From positions 1-64,000 of the forward strand of contig NZ_JADKRX010000008.1 of NCBI RefSeq assembly GCF_015350975.1: 64,000 nt of DNA. Reading direction: 5' to 3'. Positions 33,570 through 43,147 of the stretch are shown piece after piece. Made by a program: the position numbers and the translations under genes. Position 1 is the stretch's first letter; each line of letters starts with the position of its first letter. Source of the DNA: Curtobacterium sp. VKM Ac-1395 (GTDB lineage: Bacteria; Actinomycetota; Actinomycetes; Actinomycetales; Microbacteriaceae). The notes under the pieces were generated by a model that saw only the letters and a program-made list of their open reading frames with translations, ran no database searches and was not told where the DNA came from.

Positions 33570-34760
33570 TCAGAGCCGCTCGCAGAGCACCGCCGTGTGC
33601 CGCCCCTCGAGCCGGGTGAGCACGAGCGTCACCCGGCCCGTGCCCCCGCGCAACCGGAGGCGCTTCCGGAACTCGGCCGGGTCGACGTCGACGCCCCGCT
33701 TCTTGATCTCGACGGTGCCCACGCCGTCGGCGGCCAGGCGTGCGGCGAGCTTCTTCACGTCGAGCGGCATCGTGTCGAGCACGCGGAACCCCTGCGCGAA
33801 CGGCGTCGGCACGGCACGGTCGGCGCTGACGTAGGCGATGCCCTCGGAGAGCATCCGCCCGTCGAGCTGCCGTGCGAGGTCGCCGATCAACCGGGCGCGG
33901 ATCACGGCGCCGTCGGGCTCGTAGAGGTACTCGCCGAGCGGCCCCGTGTCGACGTCCTCGGTGTCGCCGTCGGCGGTCAGCTCCGCGATGCCGTGCGCGC
34001 CGATGACGGTCGCCGCGCGTCGGATGCCTGGTCGTGCGAGCGGGCCGAACCACAGGGCGAGCTCGACGACCTCCCGGTCGACGGACGTCCACTGCGCCTC
34101 GGCGGTGTCGGGGATCAGGTCGCGGTCGATGCCCGGTCCGAGCTTCACGCCCGTCGGGGTGGTCGTCGCGGCGGCGAACACGGTGTCGAGCGACGGTGAC
34201 CAGTCGTCCGGGTCCGCCAGACGACGGGTGTTCGTGTGCCCGGTGGTGCGCCGTGCGGGGTCCATCCACACGCCGTCGACGCGGGTCAGGTCGAAGGCGG
34301 CCGCGTCCCCGAGCTCGACGCGGGCGTCCGGCCAGAGCGCGAGGTTGTGCGTCGCCACCGCTGCCGTGACCTCGTCGCGGTCGACCGCCGTGACGTCCAG
34401 GTCGAGCGCCGCCATCGCCATCGCGTCCCCACCGATGCCGCACCCCAGGTCCGCGACCCGGCGCAGGCCGGCGGCGGCGAACCGTCCGGCGTGCTGTGCG
34501 GCGACGGACAGTCGGGTGGCCTGTTCGAGCCCCGCCTCGGTGAAGAGCATCCGGCTCGCGAAGTCGCCGAACTTGCCCCGCGCCTTCTGGCGGAGCTTCG
34601 CCTGCGTCAGCACCGCTGCGACGAGTCCGGGGTCGTGGCCCTCGGCACGCAGCCGGGACACCACGCGGACGATCTCACCGCCGTCGGAGACCGCCGGGGT
34701 GCGGTCGAGCAGCGCCATGCCGTCCGGGGTCAGCAGCTGAGCGAGTTCGGCAGCGTCCAT
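33570..34760 (-). CDS. Class I SAM-dependent methyltransferase with THUMP-like domain
   Basis: This 396-residue protein has a Rossmann methyltransferase core (ADLGCGIGGDAMAMA, VTAVDRDEVTAAVA, and WMDPARR in place of an NPPY/DPPR catalytic-type motif). The last 90 residues look like the THUMP-like domain (AFADADRAVPTPF- to VEIKKRGVDVDP-type pattern). DxPxR motif variants in this group suggest a base methyltransferase of rRNA or tRNA, but no substrate is known. The ATG at 34760 follows a CAGGAT box by six bases. It is divergent from groES. Confidence 0.82.
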   Translation of the reverse strand: MDAAELAQLLTPDGMALLDRTPAVSDGGEIVRVVSRLRAEGHDPGLVAAVLTQAKLRQKARGKFGDFASRMLFTEAGLEQATRLSVAAQHAGRFAAAGLRRVADLGCGIGGDAMAMAALDLDVTAVDRDEVTAAVATHNLALWPDARVELGDAAAFDLTRVDGVWMDPARRTTGHTNTRRLADPDDWSPSLDTVFAAATTTPTGVKLGPGIDRDLIPDTAEAQWTSVDREVVELALWFGPLARPGIRRAATVIGAHGIAELTADGDTEDVDTGPLGEYLYEPDGAVIRARLIGDLARQLDGRMLSEGIAYVSADRAVPTPFAQGFRVLDTMPLDVKKLAARLAADGVGTVEIKKRGVDVDPAEFRKRLRLRGGTGRVTLVLTRLEGRHTAVLCERL

Positions 34761-34787
34761 GAGACGATCCTGTCATCACCAGGAGAC

Positions 34788-34814
34788 CTGGCACTCGGAT
34801 TGACCGAGTGCCAG
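34788..34814 (+). promoter_or_regulatory. CIRCE operator 1 (HrcA)
   Basis: CTGGCACTC-N9-GAGTGCCAG is an exact inverted repeat that matches the CIRCE consensus TTAGCACTC-N9-GAGTGCTAA. It overlaps the -35 hexamer of the groES promoter, so HrcA binding would block transcription. Confidence 0.9.
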
Positions 34815-34828
34815 CCGCCCCCTACAGT
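34800..34828 (+). promoter_or_regulatory. groES promoter
   Basis: TTGACC (34800-34805), a 17-base spacer and TACAGT (34823-34828). The -35 sits inside the first CIRCE element. Confidence 0.75.
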
Positions 34829-34833
34829 TGGAC

Positions 34834-34860
34834 CTGGCACTCTCGTGCGCGTAGTGCCAA
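34834..34860 (+). promoter_or_regulatory. CIRCE operator 2 (HrcA)
   Basis: CTGGCACTC-N9-TAGTGCCAA, a slightly imperfect CIRCE element at the predicted transcription start of groES. Together the two sites bracket the -10 box. Confidence 0.85.
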
Positions 34861-34906
34861 CCGGTTTTCATCTGTACCAGTCAGTACCGAGAAAGAAGAG
34901 GTCACC

Positions 34907-35203
34907 GTGGCCGTCACCATCAAGCCGCTCGAAGATCGCATCGTCATCCGTCAGGTCGAGGCGGAGCAGACCACTGCATCCGGTCTCGTCATCCCGGACA
35001 CCGCGAAGGAGAAGCCGCAGGAGGGCGAGGTCGTGGCCGTGGGTCCGGGTCGCATCGACGACAACGGCAACCGCGTCCCCCTCGACGTCGCCGTCGGCGA
35101 CAAGGTCATCTACTCGAAGTACGGCGGAACCGAGGTCAAGTACTCGGGCGAGGACCTGCTGGTCCTCTCCGCCCGCGACGTCCTCGCGGTCATCGAGCAC
35201 TGA
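34907..35203 (+). CDS. groES: Co-chaperonin GroES
   Basis: The 98-residue lid of the GroEL chamber starts [13 protein letters not shown] and shows the mobile loop [14 protein letters not shown], followed by [13 protein letters not shown] and [20 protein letters not shown] chose the GTG at 34907 with GAAGAGG upstream; the open frame starts earlier, within the regulatory region. groEL is not adjacent: the next gene is rarD. In many actinobacteria a single groEL lies elsewhere. HrcA repression is indicated by the two CIRCE sites. Confidence 0.96.
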   Translation: MAVTIKPLEDRIVIRQVEAEQTTASGLVIPDTAKEKPQEGEVVAVGPGRIDDNGNRVPLDVAVGDKVIYSKYGGTEVKYSGEDLLVLSARDVLAVIEH

Positions 35204-35220
35204 GACAGCTCCACTCCTCG

Positions 35221-35253
35221 AACGCCCCGTCAGCCCTGCGCTGACGGGGCGTT
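35221..35253 (+). terminator. groES terminator
   Basis: Perfect 13-bp stem (AACGCCCCGTCAG and complement) with a seven-base loop, 17 bases after the groES stop. No T-run, as usual in high-G+C actinobacteria. Confidence 0.85.
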
Positions 35254-35323
35254 CGTGCGTTCCGGGGACGGTCCGGGCCGGCCTGGAGGCTCCCCCTGCG
35301 TCCGCCGCGTCGACGTGCGTCCG

Positions 35324-35329
35324 TAGCAT
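35324..35329 (+). promoter_or_regulatory. Putative leaderless -10 box for rarD
   Basis: TAGCAT with six bases to the GTG at 35336. Confidence 0.45.
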
Positions 35330-35335
35330 TGGTGC

Positions 35336-36277
35336 GTGACAGAGCGCGTGGTGCGGAGCGAGGCGTCGGTCGGGGTCCTGCAGGCGGTCATCGCGTACGG
35401 GCTCTGGGGGCTGATGCCGCTGCTCTTCGTGGCGATGGCGCCCGCCAGCGCGTTCGAGATCGTGGCCTGGCGCATCGTCGTCGGTCTGCTCTTCTGCCTG
35501 GTCGGCATCGCGCTCACCCGGTCGTGGCTCCGGACCCGGTCCCTCGTCGCCCAGCGCCGGGTGATGGGCGTGATGGCGATCGCCGCCGTGCTCATCCTCG
35601 TGAACTGGACCGTGTACGTCCTCGCGACGACGACGGGTCACACGGTCGAGGCCGCGCTCGGGTACTTCATCAACCCGCTGGTGACGATCGCACTCGGCGT
35701 GGTCCTGCTCCACGAGCGGCTGCGCCCGGTGCAGTGGGCAGCGGTCGGGCTCAGCGTCGTGGCCGTCGTGGTGATCGCCGTCGGGTACGGCCAGATGCCG
35801 TGGATCTCGCTCGCGCTGGCGTTCTCCTTCGGGCTCTACGGCCTGGTGAAGAAGCGCGTCGGCGGGACGGTCGACGCCCTCAGCGGGCTGACGATCGAGA
35901 CGATGTGGCTGACGCCGCTCGCGGTCGTCGCCCTCGTCGTGCTCGGGGCGACGGGCGTCGCGGGCGGGATCACGTTCGGGTCCGAGGGCTGGGTGCACGT
36001 GCTCCTGATGCTCGGCGCCGGCCCGGCGACCGCGGTGCCGCTGCTCCTGTTCGCGTCCTCCGCCCGTCGGCTGTCCCTCTCGACGCTCGGGCTGACGCAG
36101 TACCTCACGCCCGTGCTGCAGCTCGTCGTCGGCGTCGTGGTCCAGCACGAGGCGATGTCGGCCTCGCGCTGGATCGGCTTCGGGATCGTCTGGGTCGCCC
36201 TGCTGATCCTGACCACCGACTCCCTGATGGCTGCGCACCGCGCCCGCCGCACCGTGCTGCCGCGTCCAGCGGCCTGA
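35336..36277 (+). CDS. rarD: EamA/DMT-family transporter RarD
   Basis: This 313-residue protein has the ten-segment layout of drug/metabolite transporters. It opens with VLQAVIAYGLWGLMPLLFVAM and the RarD-type EIVAWRIVVGLLFCL, and the second half contains LTQYLTPVLQLVVGVVV. RarD-like proteins are of uncertain substrate; amino-acid or antibiotic export has been suggested. Start is GTG at 35336, preceded at the right distance by TAGCAT. It converges on the liv-type binding protein gene, with a strong hairpin between them. Confidence 0.9.
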   Translation: MTERVVRSEASVGVLQAVIAYGLWGLMPLLFVAMAPASAFEIVAWRIVVGLLFCLVGIALTRSWLRTRSLVAQRRVMGVMAIAAVLILVNWTVYVLATTTGHTVEAALGYFINPLVTIALGVVLLHERLRPVQWAAVGLSVVAVVVIAVGYGQMPWISLALAFSFGLYGLVKKRVGGTVDALSGLTIETMWLTPLAVVALVVLGATGVAGGITFGSEGWVHVLLMLGAGPATAVPLLLFASSARRLSLSTLGLTQYLTPVLQLVVGVVVQHEAMSASRWIGFGIVWVALLILTTDSLMAAHRARRTVLPRPAA

Positions 36278-36278
36278 C

Positions 36279-36344
36279 GGACGCCAGCCGAGCCTCCCGT
36301 CCGCCCTCACCGGACGCCAGCCGAGCCTCCCGTCCGCCCTCACC
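36279..36344. repeat. Two identical 33-bp tandem copies containing GCCTCCCGTCC
   Basis: Bases 36279-36311 and 36312-36344 are identical 33-base units, each containing AGCCTCCCGTCCG and ending CCGCCCTCACC. They follow two bases after the rarD stop codon, just before the terminator hairpin. Confidence 0.9.
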
Positions 36345-36351
36345 GGACGCG

Positions 36352-36386
36352 GAACGGCCCCGGGAGCCGAGCTCCCGGGGCCGTTC
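36352..36386. terminator. Bidirectional terminator between rarD and binding protein gene
   Basis: Perfect 15-bp stem (GAACGGCCCCGGGAG and complement) with a five-base loop in the gap between convergent genes. Confidence 0.85.
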
Positions 36387-36401
36387 AGTGGTGGTGCGGT
36401 G

Positions 36402-37730
36402 CTACTTCTTGACGGCGCCCTGGATGGCGCTCTGGTAGACCGGCTTGTTGTCGCCGTCGAACTTGTAGATGCCGATGTAGGCGGTGGACGGGTCGTTGTT
36501 CGCATCGAACGGACCGATGCCGGACGGACCCGTGTAGTGGATGTCCTTGCCGCCGTCGAGGAGCGTCTTGCAGTCCTTGAACGTGGCGCACTCGGTGCCG
36601 CCGTCGACGCCGGAGACCTTGTCCATGTTGGCCTGGATGGTCCCGGAGTCGGTGCCCTTGCCCTTCACCGCTGCTAGGGCGGCGAGGGTGGTGGCGTCGT
36701 AGGACTCCGCCGCGTACGAGTAGTCGGCCAGCTCCTTGCCGGAGGACTTCTTGTAGAACTCGGCGAGGCGCTGCTTCAGGTCGTCCTTCGGCGAGGCGCC
36801 GGGGATGGTGCCCTGGGCACCCTCGAGCGTGCCCGGGTCGAAGTCCTTCGAGTAGTCAGCCGTGTTGCCGTCCGACATGTAGATCTTCGCCATGTCGGCG
36901 TTCTGCGACTTGAGTTCGGGGATGATCGACTTGGTCTCGTCGAACGCCAGCACGACGATCGCGTCAGGCTTGGTCGCGAGCGCGGCCGTCACCTCGGACG
37001 AGAACGTGGTCTGTCCGGGCGGGAACTCCTGGCCCTTGCCCTTGCCGCCGTAGACGACCTGGCCGCCGGAGGCCTCGACGGCCGCCTGCACGGAGTTGCG
37101 CAGGCCGGTGCCGTACGTGTCGTTGAAGACGAGGAACGCGACCTTGGCGTTGCCGTCACCGGTGACGAGCTGGCCGAGCGCCGAACCCTGCACCGAGTCC
37201 GGCGGAGCGGTCCGGTAGTAGTACGACGAGTAGCCCGAGAGGTCGGACGCGGTGTTCGCGGGCGAGATCTCGACGATGCAGTTGCTGGTGAGCTGGTCGA
37301 TGACGTTGAGCGTCACGGACGAGGACTCGGCGCCGATCGCGACCGGGACCTTCGCGTTGACGAGCTTCGTCGCCGCGGAGCTCGACACGGTCATGTCGGT
37401 GCTGTCACCGGAGTCGGTCTGCGGCGAGATGGCGACGTCCTTGTCGAGCACCCCACCAGCGGAGTTGATGTCCTCGACGGCCAGGCCGACACCGGACTCG
37501 GCGGGCGGGTTGAGGTAGGCCAGCGATCCGGTGAGGGGCAGGATCGTGCCGATCTTCAGCGCGTCGGTGCCGGGCGACGACGGCGCCTTGCAGCTCGAGG
37601 CCGGGTCCTTCTTGGCGGCCGAGGCCGACGAGGACGGGCTGGTGCTGCCGGAGGTGGAGCACGCCGCGAGCAGGACCGCAGCCGCTCCCGCCAGTGCCAG
37701 CGCCGTGGTGACGCGGGTGGTTCTGATCAT
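36402..37730 (-). CDS. ABC transporter substrate-binding lipoprotein, LivK-like
   Basis: This 442-residue lipoprotein has the signal sequence and lipobox LLAAC (Cys near 23), then a Ser-rich linker, then a type I periplasmic-binding fold: LKIGTILPLTGSLAYLNPP, AVEDINSAGG, VPVAIGAESS and ISPANTASD. It resembles the branched-chain amino-acid binding proteins. I start it at the ATG at 37730; the open frame extends 26 codons upstream without similarity. It lies on the opposite strand and 3 kb from livHMGF, with which it probably works. A TACTTT box at 37808 may be its -10. Confidence 0.9.
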   Translation of the reverse strand: MIRTTRVTTALALAGAAAVLLAACSTSGSTSPSSSASAAKKDPASSCKAPSSPGTDALKIGTILPLTGSLAYLNPPAESGVGLAVEDINSAGGVLDKDVAISPQTDSGDSTDMTVSSSAATKLVNAKVPVAIGAESSSVTLNVIDQLTSNCIVEISPANTASDLSGYSSYYYRTAPPDSVQGSALGQLVTGDGNAKVAFLVFNDTYGTGLRNSVQAAVEASGGQVVYGGKGKGQEFPPGQTTFSSEVTAALATKPDAIVVLAFDETKSIIPELKSQNADMAKIYMSDGNTADYSKDFDPGTLEGAQGTIPGASPKDDLKQRLAEFYKKSSGKELADYSYAAESYDATTLAALAAVKGKGTDSGTIQANMDKVSGVDGGTECATFKDCKTLLDGGKDIHYTGPSGIGPFDANNDPSTAYIGIYKFDGDNKPVYQSAIQGAVKK

Positions 37731-37927
37731 CCGTGGAACCCTTTCTGTGCGCGGAGGCCGTTGCCGCATCGGGTCGAGTGCGGCACCTCCACGTGGGGAT
37801 GCGAGCAAAAGTAGGGTCTGCGTGTTTCGCCCGTGTGACGGGGTGGTACGGAAAGTGTTTCGTTACGAAGCCGTGACGAAGGCTGTGCGGACGTTCGGGG
37901 TCGGGCCGCGGGGCTGAGTGCGCGGTC

Positions 37928-37982
37928 TGCGCCGGGCGGATGGTCCGGTCTCGGAGCTGCTTGCGCCGGGCGGATGGTCCGG
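37928..37982. repeat. Direct repeat upstream of the SDR gene
   Basis: TGCGCCGGGCGGATGGTCCGG is found at 37928-37948 and again at 37962-37982, identical over 21 bases, and is followed by a CCTGGAGGCT motif. It lies in the divergent 289-base gap between the binding-protein and SDR genes, which also holds their promoters; a further site at 37859-37869 (TTCGTTACGAA) is noted in findings. Confidence 0.75.
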
Positions 37983-38005
37983 CAGTGCGCCCTGGAGGCT
38001 CGGCG

Positions 38006-38011
38006 TACGTT
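38006..38011 (+). promoter_or_regulatory. Putative -10 box for SDR gene
   Basis: TACGTT, eight bases before the ATG at 38020; weaker than the other boxes in the window. Confidence 0.3.
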
Positions 38012-38019
38012 CCGCAGGC

Positions 38020-38820
38020 ATGAGCGACTACCAGCCCACCAGAGCAATCGTCACCGGTTCCGAATCCGGCATCGGTCGCGCCACCGCCGTCGCGCTCGCC
38101 GCAGCGGGGATGGACGTCGGCATCACCTATCTGTCCGAGCCCGACCGTGCGAACGAGACCGCCGAGGAGGTCCGCGCCGCCGGACGCCAGGCCTTCGTCG
38201 AGCAGATCAACGTCAGCGACCTCGCCAGTGCCGGAGCCGTGATCGACCGCCTCGTCGAGCAGCTCGGCGGTGTCGACGTGATTGTCGCCGACGCCGGTAC
38301 CGGCGACAACGCGCCGTTCCTCGAGATGACGCTCGACCAGTGGCGGCACACGGTGTCCACCGACCTGGACGGGGCGTTCGTCACGATCCAGGCCGCCGCT
38401 CGTCGGATGGTCGAGCAGGGCACGGGTGGGCGCATCATCGGCATCACGAGCGTCCACGAGCACCAGCCGCGGTACGGGTCGAGCGCGTACGACGCCGCGA
38501 AGCACGGACTCGGCGGCCTGCTGAAGACCATCGCGATCGAACTCGCCCAGTACGGGATCACGTCGAACGCGGTCGCACCCGGCGAGATCGCGACGCGGAT
38601 GACCGGCGCCGAGGACGAGGACCCGCAGACGATCTCCCGCCCCGGGGTGCCGCTCGGCCGGCCGGGGAACGCCTGGGAGATCGCGGCGGCGGTGGCGTTC
38701 CTCGCCTCGCCAGCGTCGTCGTACATCACGGGGGTGTCGCTGCCCGTGGACGGCGGCATGCTGCAGATGGGGCCGCACGGAGGATCGCACATCACCTCGG
38801 ACGACTGGCGCTCCGCCTGA
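38020..38820 (+). CDS. Short-chain dehydrogenase/reductase
   Basis: This 266-residue SDR has the cofactor motif TGSESGIG at residues 12-19, an NNAG-equivalent region ADAGTG, the active-site Tyr-Lys pair in YDAAKHG, and the TGVSLPVDGG C-terminal signature. It most resembles 3-oxoacyl-ACP-type or sugar-alcohol dehydrogenases. NADP preference is suggested by the serine-rich loop but not sure. The ATG at 38020 lacks a strong Shine-Dalgarno. The gene stands alone, between the liv binding-protein gene and guaB, and converges on guaB. Confidence 0.85.
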   Translation: MSDYQPTRAIVTGSESGIGRATAVALAAAGMDVGITYLSEPDRANETAEEVRAAGRQAFVEQINVSDLASAGAVIDRLVEQLGGVDVIVADAGTGDNAPFLEMTLDQWRHTVSTDLDGAFVTIQAAARRMVEQGTGGRIIGITSVHEHQPRYGSSAYDAAKHGLGGLLKTIAIELAQYGITSNAVAPGEIATRMTGAEDEDPQTISRPGVPLGRPGNAWEIAAAVAFLASPASSYITGVSLPVDGGMLQMGPHGGSHITSDDWRSA

Positions 38821-38825
38821 GCCCT

Positions 38826-38893
38826 CGGGACGTCGGTCTCCGCGGGGCGTCGGTCTCCTCGGGGTATCGGTCTCAGCGGGGCGTCGGTCTCCT
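38826..38893. repeat. Four 17-bp tandem repeats behind the SDR gene
   Basis: Four units of 17 bases with the pattern CGGGGCGTCGGTCTCCT follow the SDR stop, at 38826, 38843, 38860 and 38877. Units two and four are identical, one and three differ by a few bases. They precede the guaB terminator-like hairpin. Confidence 0.85.
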
Positions 38894-38907
38894 CGCGTGG
38901 ACGGCGA

Positions 38908-38969
38908 GACGCCCCCTGGTCGGCGAGACGGTGCCGGATCCGGCGGTGTCTCGCTGACCAGGGGGCGTC
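38908..38969. terminator. Long hairpin between SDR gene and guaB
   Basis: Two 22-base arms (38908-38929 and 38948-38969) are complementary at all but one position, around an 18-base loop that itself contains the palindrome GCCGGATCCGGC. It lies 19 bases beyond the guaB stop in the convergent gap. Confidence 0.75.
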
Positions 38970-38987
38970 AGGCGTGCGGGTGGTGCG

Positions 38988-40559
<1,572 letters not shown>

Positions 40560-40589
40560 CTAACGCGGGAGCCGCGATGCGCATTCCGG

Positions 40590-40621
40590 CTGTGGAGGAC
40601 TTGCCCACCGTTCCTCCACAG
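40590..40621. promoter_or_regulatory. Inverted repeat between guaB and livH
   Basis: CTGTGGAGGA (40590-40599) and its exact complement TCCTCCACAG (40612-40621) flank 12 bases. It lies in the divergent 230-base gap, 100 bases before livH and 100 after guaB start, and could be an operator for either. Nothing else coding is seen in the gap. Confidence 0.4.
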
Positions 40622-40720
40622 CATCACAGTTACGGCACGAATCACACAGGGAACACGTTGGAAACACGGGTGTCACAAAAAGCCCATAGGTTCCTCGGCA
40701 TCCGAACGAGAGGCTCTTCC

Positions 40721-42148
40721 GTGGGATCCACAACTCCTGCGGGGCCGGCGCTGTTGCGCCGGTTCCGCCCCGGTGCGCCAGGTCGTCGTCGACTGGTGCT
40801 CGTCGTCGTGCTCGTCGCGGCCTTCCTGGCGACCTTCCTGATCGACTGGGCGGTGACCATCCCCGCCCAGGGCGCCACCCCCGCCGCGACGGCGAGTGCC
40901 AGTGCCAGCTCGGCCCCGTCGTCGAACCAGCCCTGCACCGTGAGCACGTCGAACGGCTGCATCCAGGGCACGATCCTCGACAGCGAGCGGGAGCCCGCCG
41001 TCGGCGTGGACGTCGACGTGGCGGGGCCGGCCGGCTTCGCGGCGACGTCCACCACGTCCGCGCAGGGCCGCTGGGCCGTGAGCGTGCCGGCAGCCGGCCA
41101 GTACTCGGTCACCGTCGACCAGGACACGCTGCCCAAGGGCCAGTTCCTGACGAACGCCGCCGACGCCAAGCGCACCGTGCAGGCGAACCTCAACGCGAAC
41201 GCCGGACAGATCTTCCAGCTGTCGGACCAAGAGGGCGCCACCACGTCCGAGGCCGGCACCAGCGTCACCGCGGCGCGGGCATGGCAGCAGTTCGTGTCCG
41301 GCATCCGGCTCGGGCTGCTCATCGCCCTGGCGTCGATCGGTCTGTCACTGATCTACGGCACGACCGGCCTGTCGAGCTTCTCGCACGGTGAGCAGGTGAC
41401 CCTCGGTGGCCTCCTCGCGTACACGTTCGCCAACCAGCTCCACATGAACATCTGGGTCGCTGGGGTGATCGTCGTGATCATCTGCGCGGCGAGCGGGTAC
41501 CTGCAGGACATGGTGATCTGGAGTCCGCTCCGGCGCCGCCGCATCAGCCTCACGCAGCTGATGATCGTCACCATCGGTCTCTCGATCGCGGCGCAGTACG
41601 CCTTCCAGTACTTCTTCGGCGCCTCGACCGTCCGCATCCAGCAGAGCAACCCCCAGACGGTGACGTTCGCCGGGGTGACCCTGACCGTGCAGTCCTACGT
41701 GGCGATGGCCATCGCGCTCGTCGTGCTCATCCTCACCGGGCTGTTCCTCGCGAAGACCCGCTTCGGCCGGGCCACCCGCGCGGTGTCGGACAACCCGGCC
41801 CTGGCATCGGCGTCCGGCATCGACGTCGACCGGGTGATCCGCTTCGTGTGGACGCTCGCCGCCGGTCTCGCCGGGCTGTCGGGCGTGATGCTCGGCCTCG
41901 TGCTCAACGGCGTCAACTGGCAGACCGGCCTGCAGCTGCTCCTGCTCATGTTCGCGGCGGTGACGCTCGGTGGCCTCGGCACCGCCTACGGCGCCCTCGT
42001 CGGGTCGATGATCATCGGTGTCGTCGTCGAGCTCACGAACCTCGTGCTGCCGGGTGACTTCAAGTACGCCACCGCCCTCGTCATCCTCATCCTCATCCTG
42101 TTGTTCCGGCCGCAGGGCATCTTCGGCCGCGCCGAGCGGATCGGCTAA
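40721..42148 (+). CDS. livH: Branched-chain amino-acid-type ABC permease LivH with N-terminal extracytoplasmic domain
   Basis: Residues 190-475 form a normal LivH permease, from WQQFVSGIRLGLLIALASIGLSLIYG to ILILLFRPQGIFG. Preceding this are a membrane anchor (VLVVVLVAAFLATFLIDW, about 18-40), a Ser/Ala linker, and a 70-residue beta-rich region with CTVSTSNGCIQGTILDSERE and GRWAVSVPAAGQYSVTVDQD, resembling a carboxypeptidase-regulatory-like sandwich exported to the cell surface. Such a domain is not part of E. coli LivH. I start at GTG 40721 with AGAGGC upstream; the open frame continues up to 40550. The gene heads livHMGF; the amino-acid specificity is inferred. Confidence 0.85.
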   Translation: MGSTTPAGPALLRRFRPGAPGRRRLVLVVVLVAAFLATFLIDWAVTIPAQGATPAATASASASSAPSSNQPCTVSTSNGCIQGTILDSEREPAVGVDVDVAGPAGFAATSTTSAQGRWAVSVPAAGQYSVTVDQDTLPKGQFLTNAADAKRTVQANLNANAGQIFQLSDQEGATTSEAGTSVTAARAWQQFVSGIRLGLLIALASIGLSLIYGTTGLSSFSHGEQVTLGGLLAYTFANQLHMNIWVAGVIVVIICAASGYLQDMVIWSPLRRRRISLTQLMIVTIGLSIAAQYAFQYFFGASTVRIQQSNPQTVTFAGVTLTVQSYVAMAIALVVLILTGLFLAKTRFGRATRAVSDNPALASASGIDVDRVIRFVWTLAAGLAGLSGVMLGLVLNGVNWQTGLQLLLLMFAAVTLGGLGTAYGALVGSMIIGVVVELTNLVLPGDFKYATALVILILILLFRPQGIFGRAERIG

Positions 42149-42160
42149 GGGAGCGCCGCC

Positions 42161-43147
42161 ATGGACTACATCCTCAACCTCCTCAGTTCTCTGACGCAGG
42201 AGGCCCTCGCGCCCACGACGGCCGCGTTCGCGCTCGCCGCCATCGGGCTGAACGTGCACTTCGGCCTCACCGGACTCGTCAACATGGGTCAGGCGGCGTT
42301 CCTGCTGCTCGGTGCCTACGGGTTCGCCATCTCGATCACGAACGGCCTGCCCCTCGGGATGGCCGTCCTGGTCGCCCTGCTGGTCTCGATCGTGTTCGCG
42401 ATCATCCTCGGCATCCCGACGCTCCGGCTCCGCGGCGACTACCTGGCGATCGTGACGATCTCCGGTGCGGAGATCATCCGGATGGTCGGACGCTCGAGTC
42501 TGTTGACCACGACCACGGGCGGCTCGAACGGCATCACCGGCTCGAGCTACCGCGACCCGTTCAACGCCCTCAGCTTCCTGCCCGACGGCACCACCACGAT
42601 CCTGTGGTTCACGTACTCCAACAACGGCGTCAACGGCTGGTGGATCCGGATCGTCGGTTGGGGCCTCGTCGCCCTGTTCACGCTGGTGCTGTTCCTGCTC
42701 ATGCGCAGCCCCTGGGGCCGTGTCGTGAAGGCCATCCGCGAGGACGAGGACGCCGTGCGCTCGCTCGGCAAGAGCGTCTACTCGTACAAGATGCAGGCGC
42801 TCGTGTTCGGTGGTGCGCTCGGAGCACTCGCCGGCATCATCTACGTCATCCCGAGTTCGGTGCAGCCGGACGCGATGGGTCGTTCGATGACCTTCTTCAT
42901 CTGGACGGCGCTCATCCTCGGTGGGGCGGCGACGGTGTTCGGCCCCGTGCTCGGAGCCGTGCTGTTCTTCGTCGTCCGACTCGGCATCCGCACCCTGGCC
43001 GGGGACTTCATCCCGAACTCGATCATGAACGCGCAGCAGGCGGAGCAGTTCTCCTACGTGCTCGTCGGCGTCGCGCTCATGCTCCTCATCGTGTTCCGCC
43101 CCCAGGGACTCCTCGGCAACAAGAAGGAGCTGACGTTCAGTGTCTGA
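42161..43147 (+). CDS. livM: Branched-chain amino-acid-type ABC permease LivM
   Basis: The second permease has 328 residues and about nine membrane segments. ALAAIGLNVHFGLTGLVNMGQAAFLLLGAYG and the cytoplasmic coupling segment SPWGRVVKAIREDEDAVRSLGKSVYSYKMQALVFGGALGALAG are family hallmarks. It starts 12 bases after livH and overlaps livG by eight. LivH and LivM form the membrane channel of a high-affinity importer of Leu/Ile/Val or related ligands such as amides. Confidence 0.93.
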   Translation: MDYILNLLSSLTQEALAPTTAAFALAAIGLNVHFGLTGLVNMGQAAFLLLGAYGFAISITNGLPLGMAVLVALLVSIVFAIILGIPTLRLRGDYLAIVTISGAEIIRMVGRSSLLTTTTGGSNGITGSSYRDPFNALSFLPDGTTTILWFTYSNNGVNGWWIRIVGWGLVALFTLVLFLLMRSPWGRVVKAIREDEDAVRSLGKSVYSYKMQALVFGGALGALAGIIYVIPSSVQPDAMGRSMTFFIWTALILGGAATVFGPVLGAVLFFVVRLGIRTLAGDFIPNSIMNAQQAEQFSYVLVGVALMLLIVFRPQGLLGNKKELTFSV

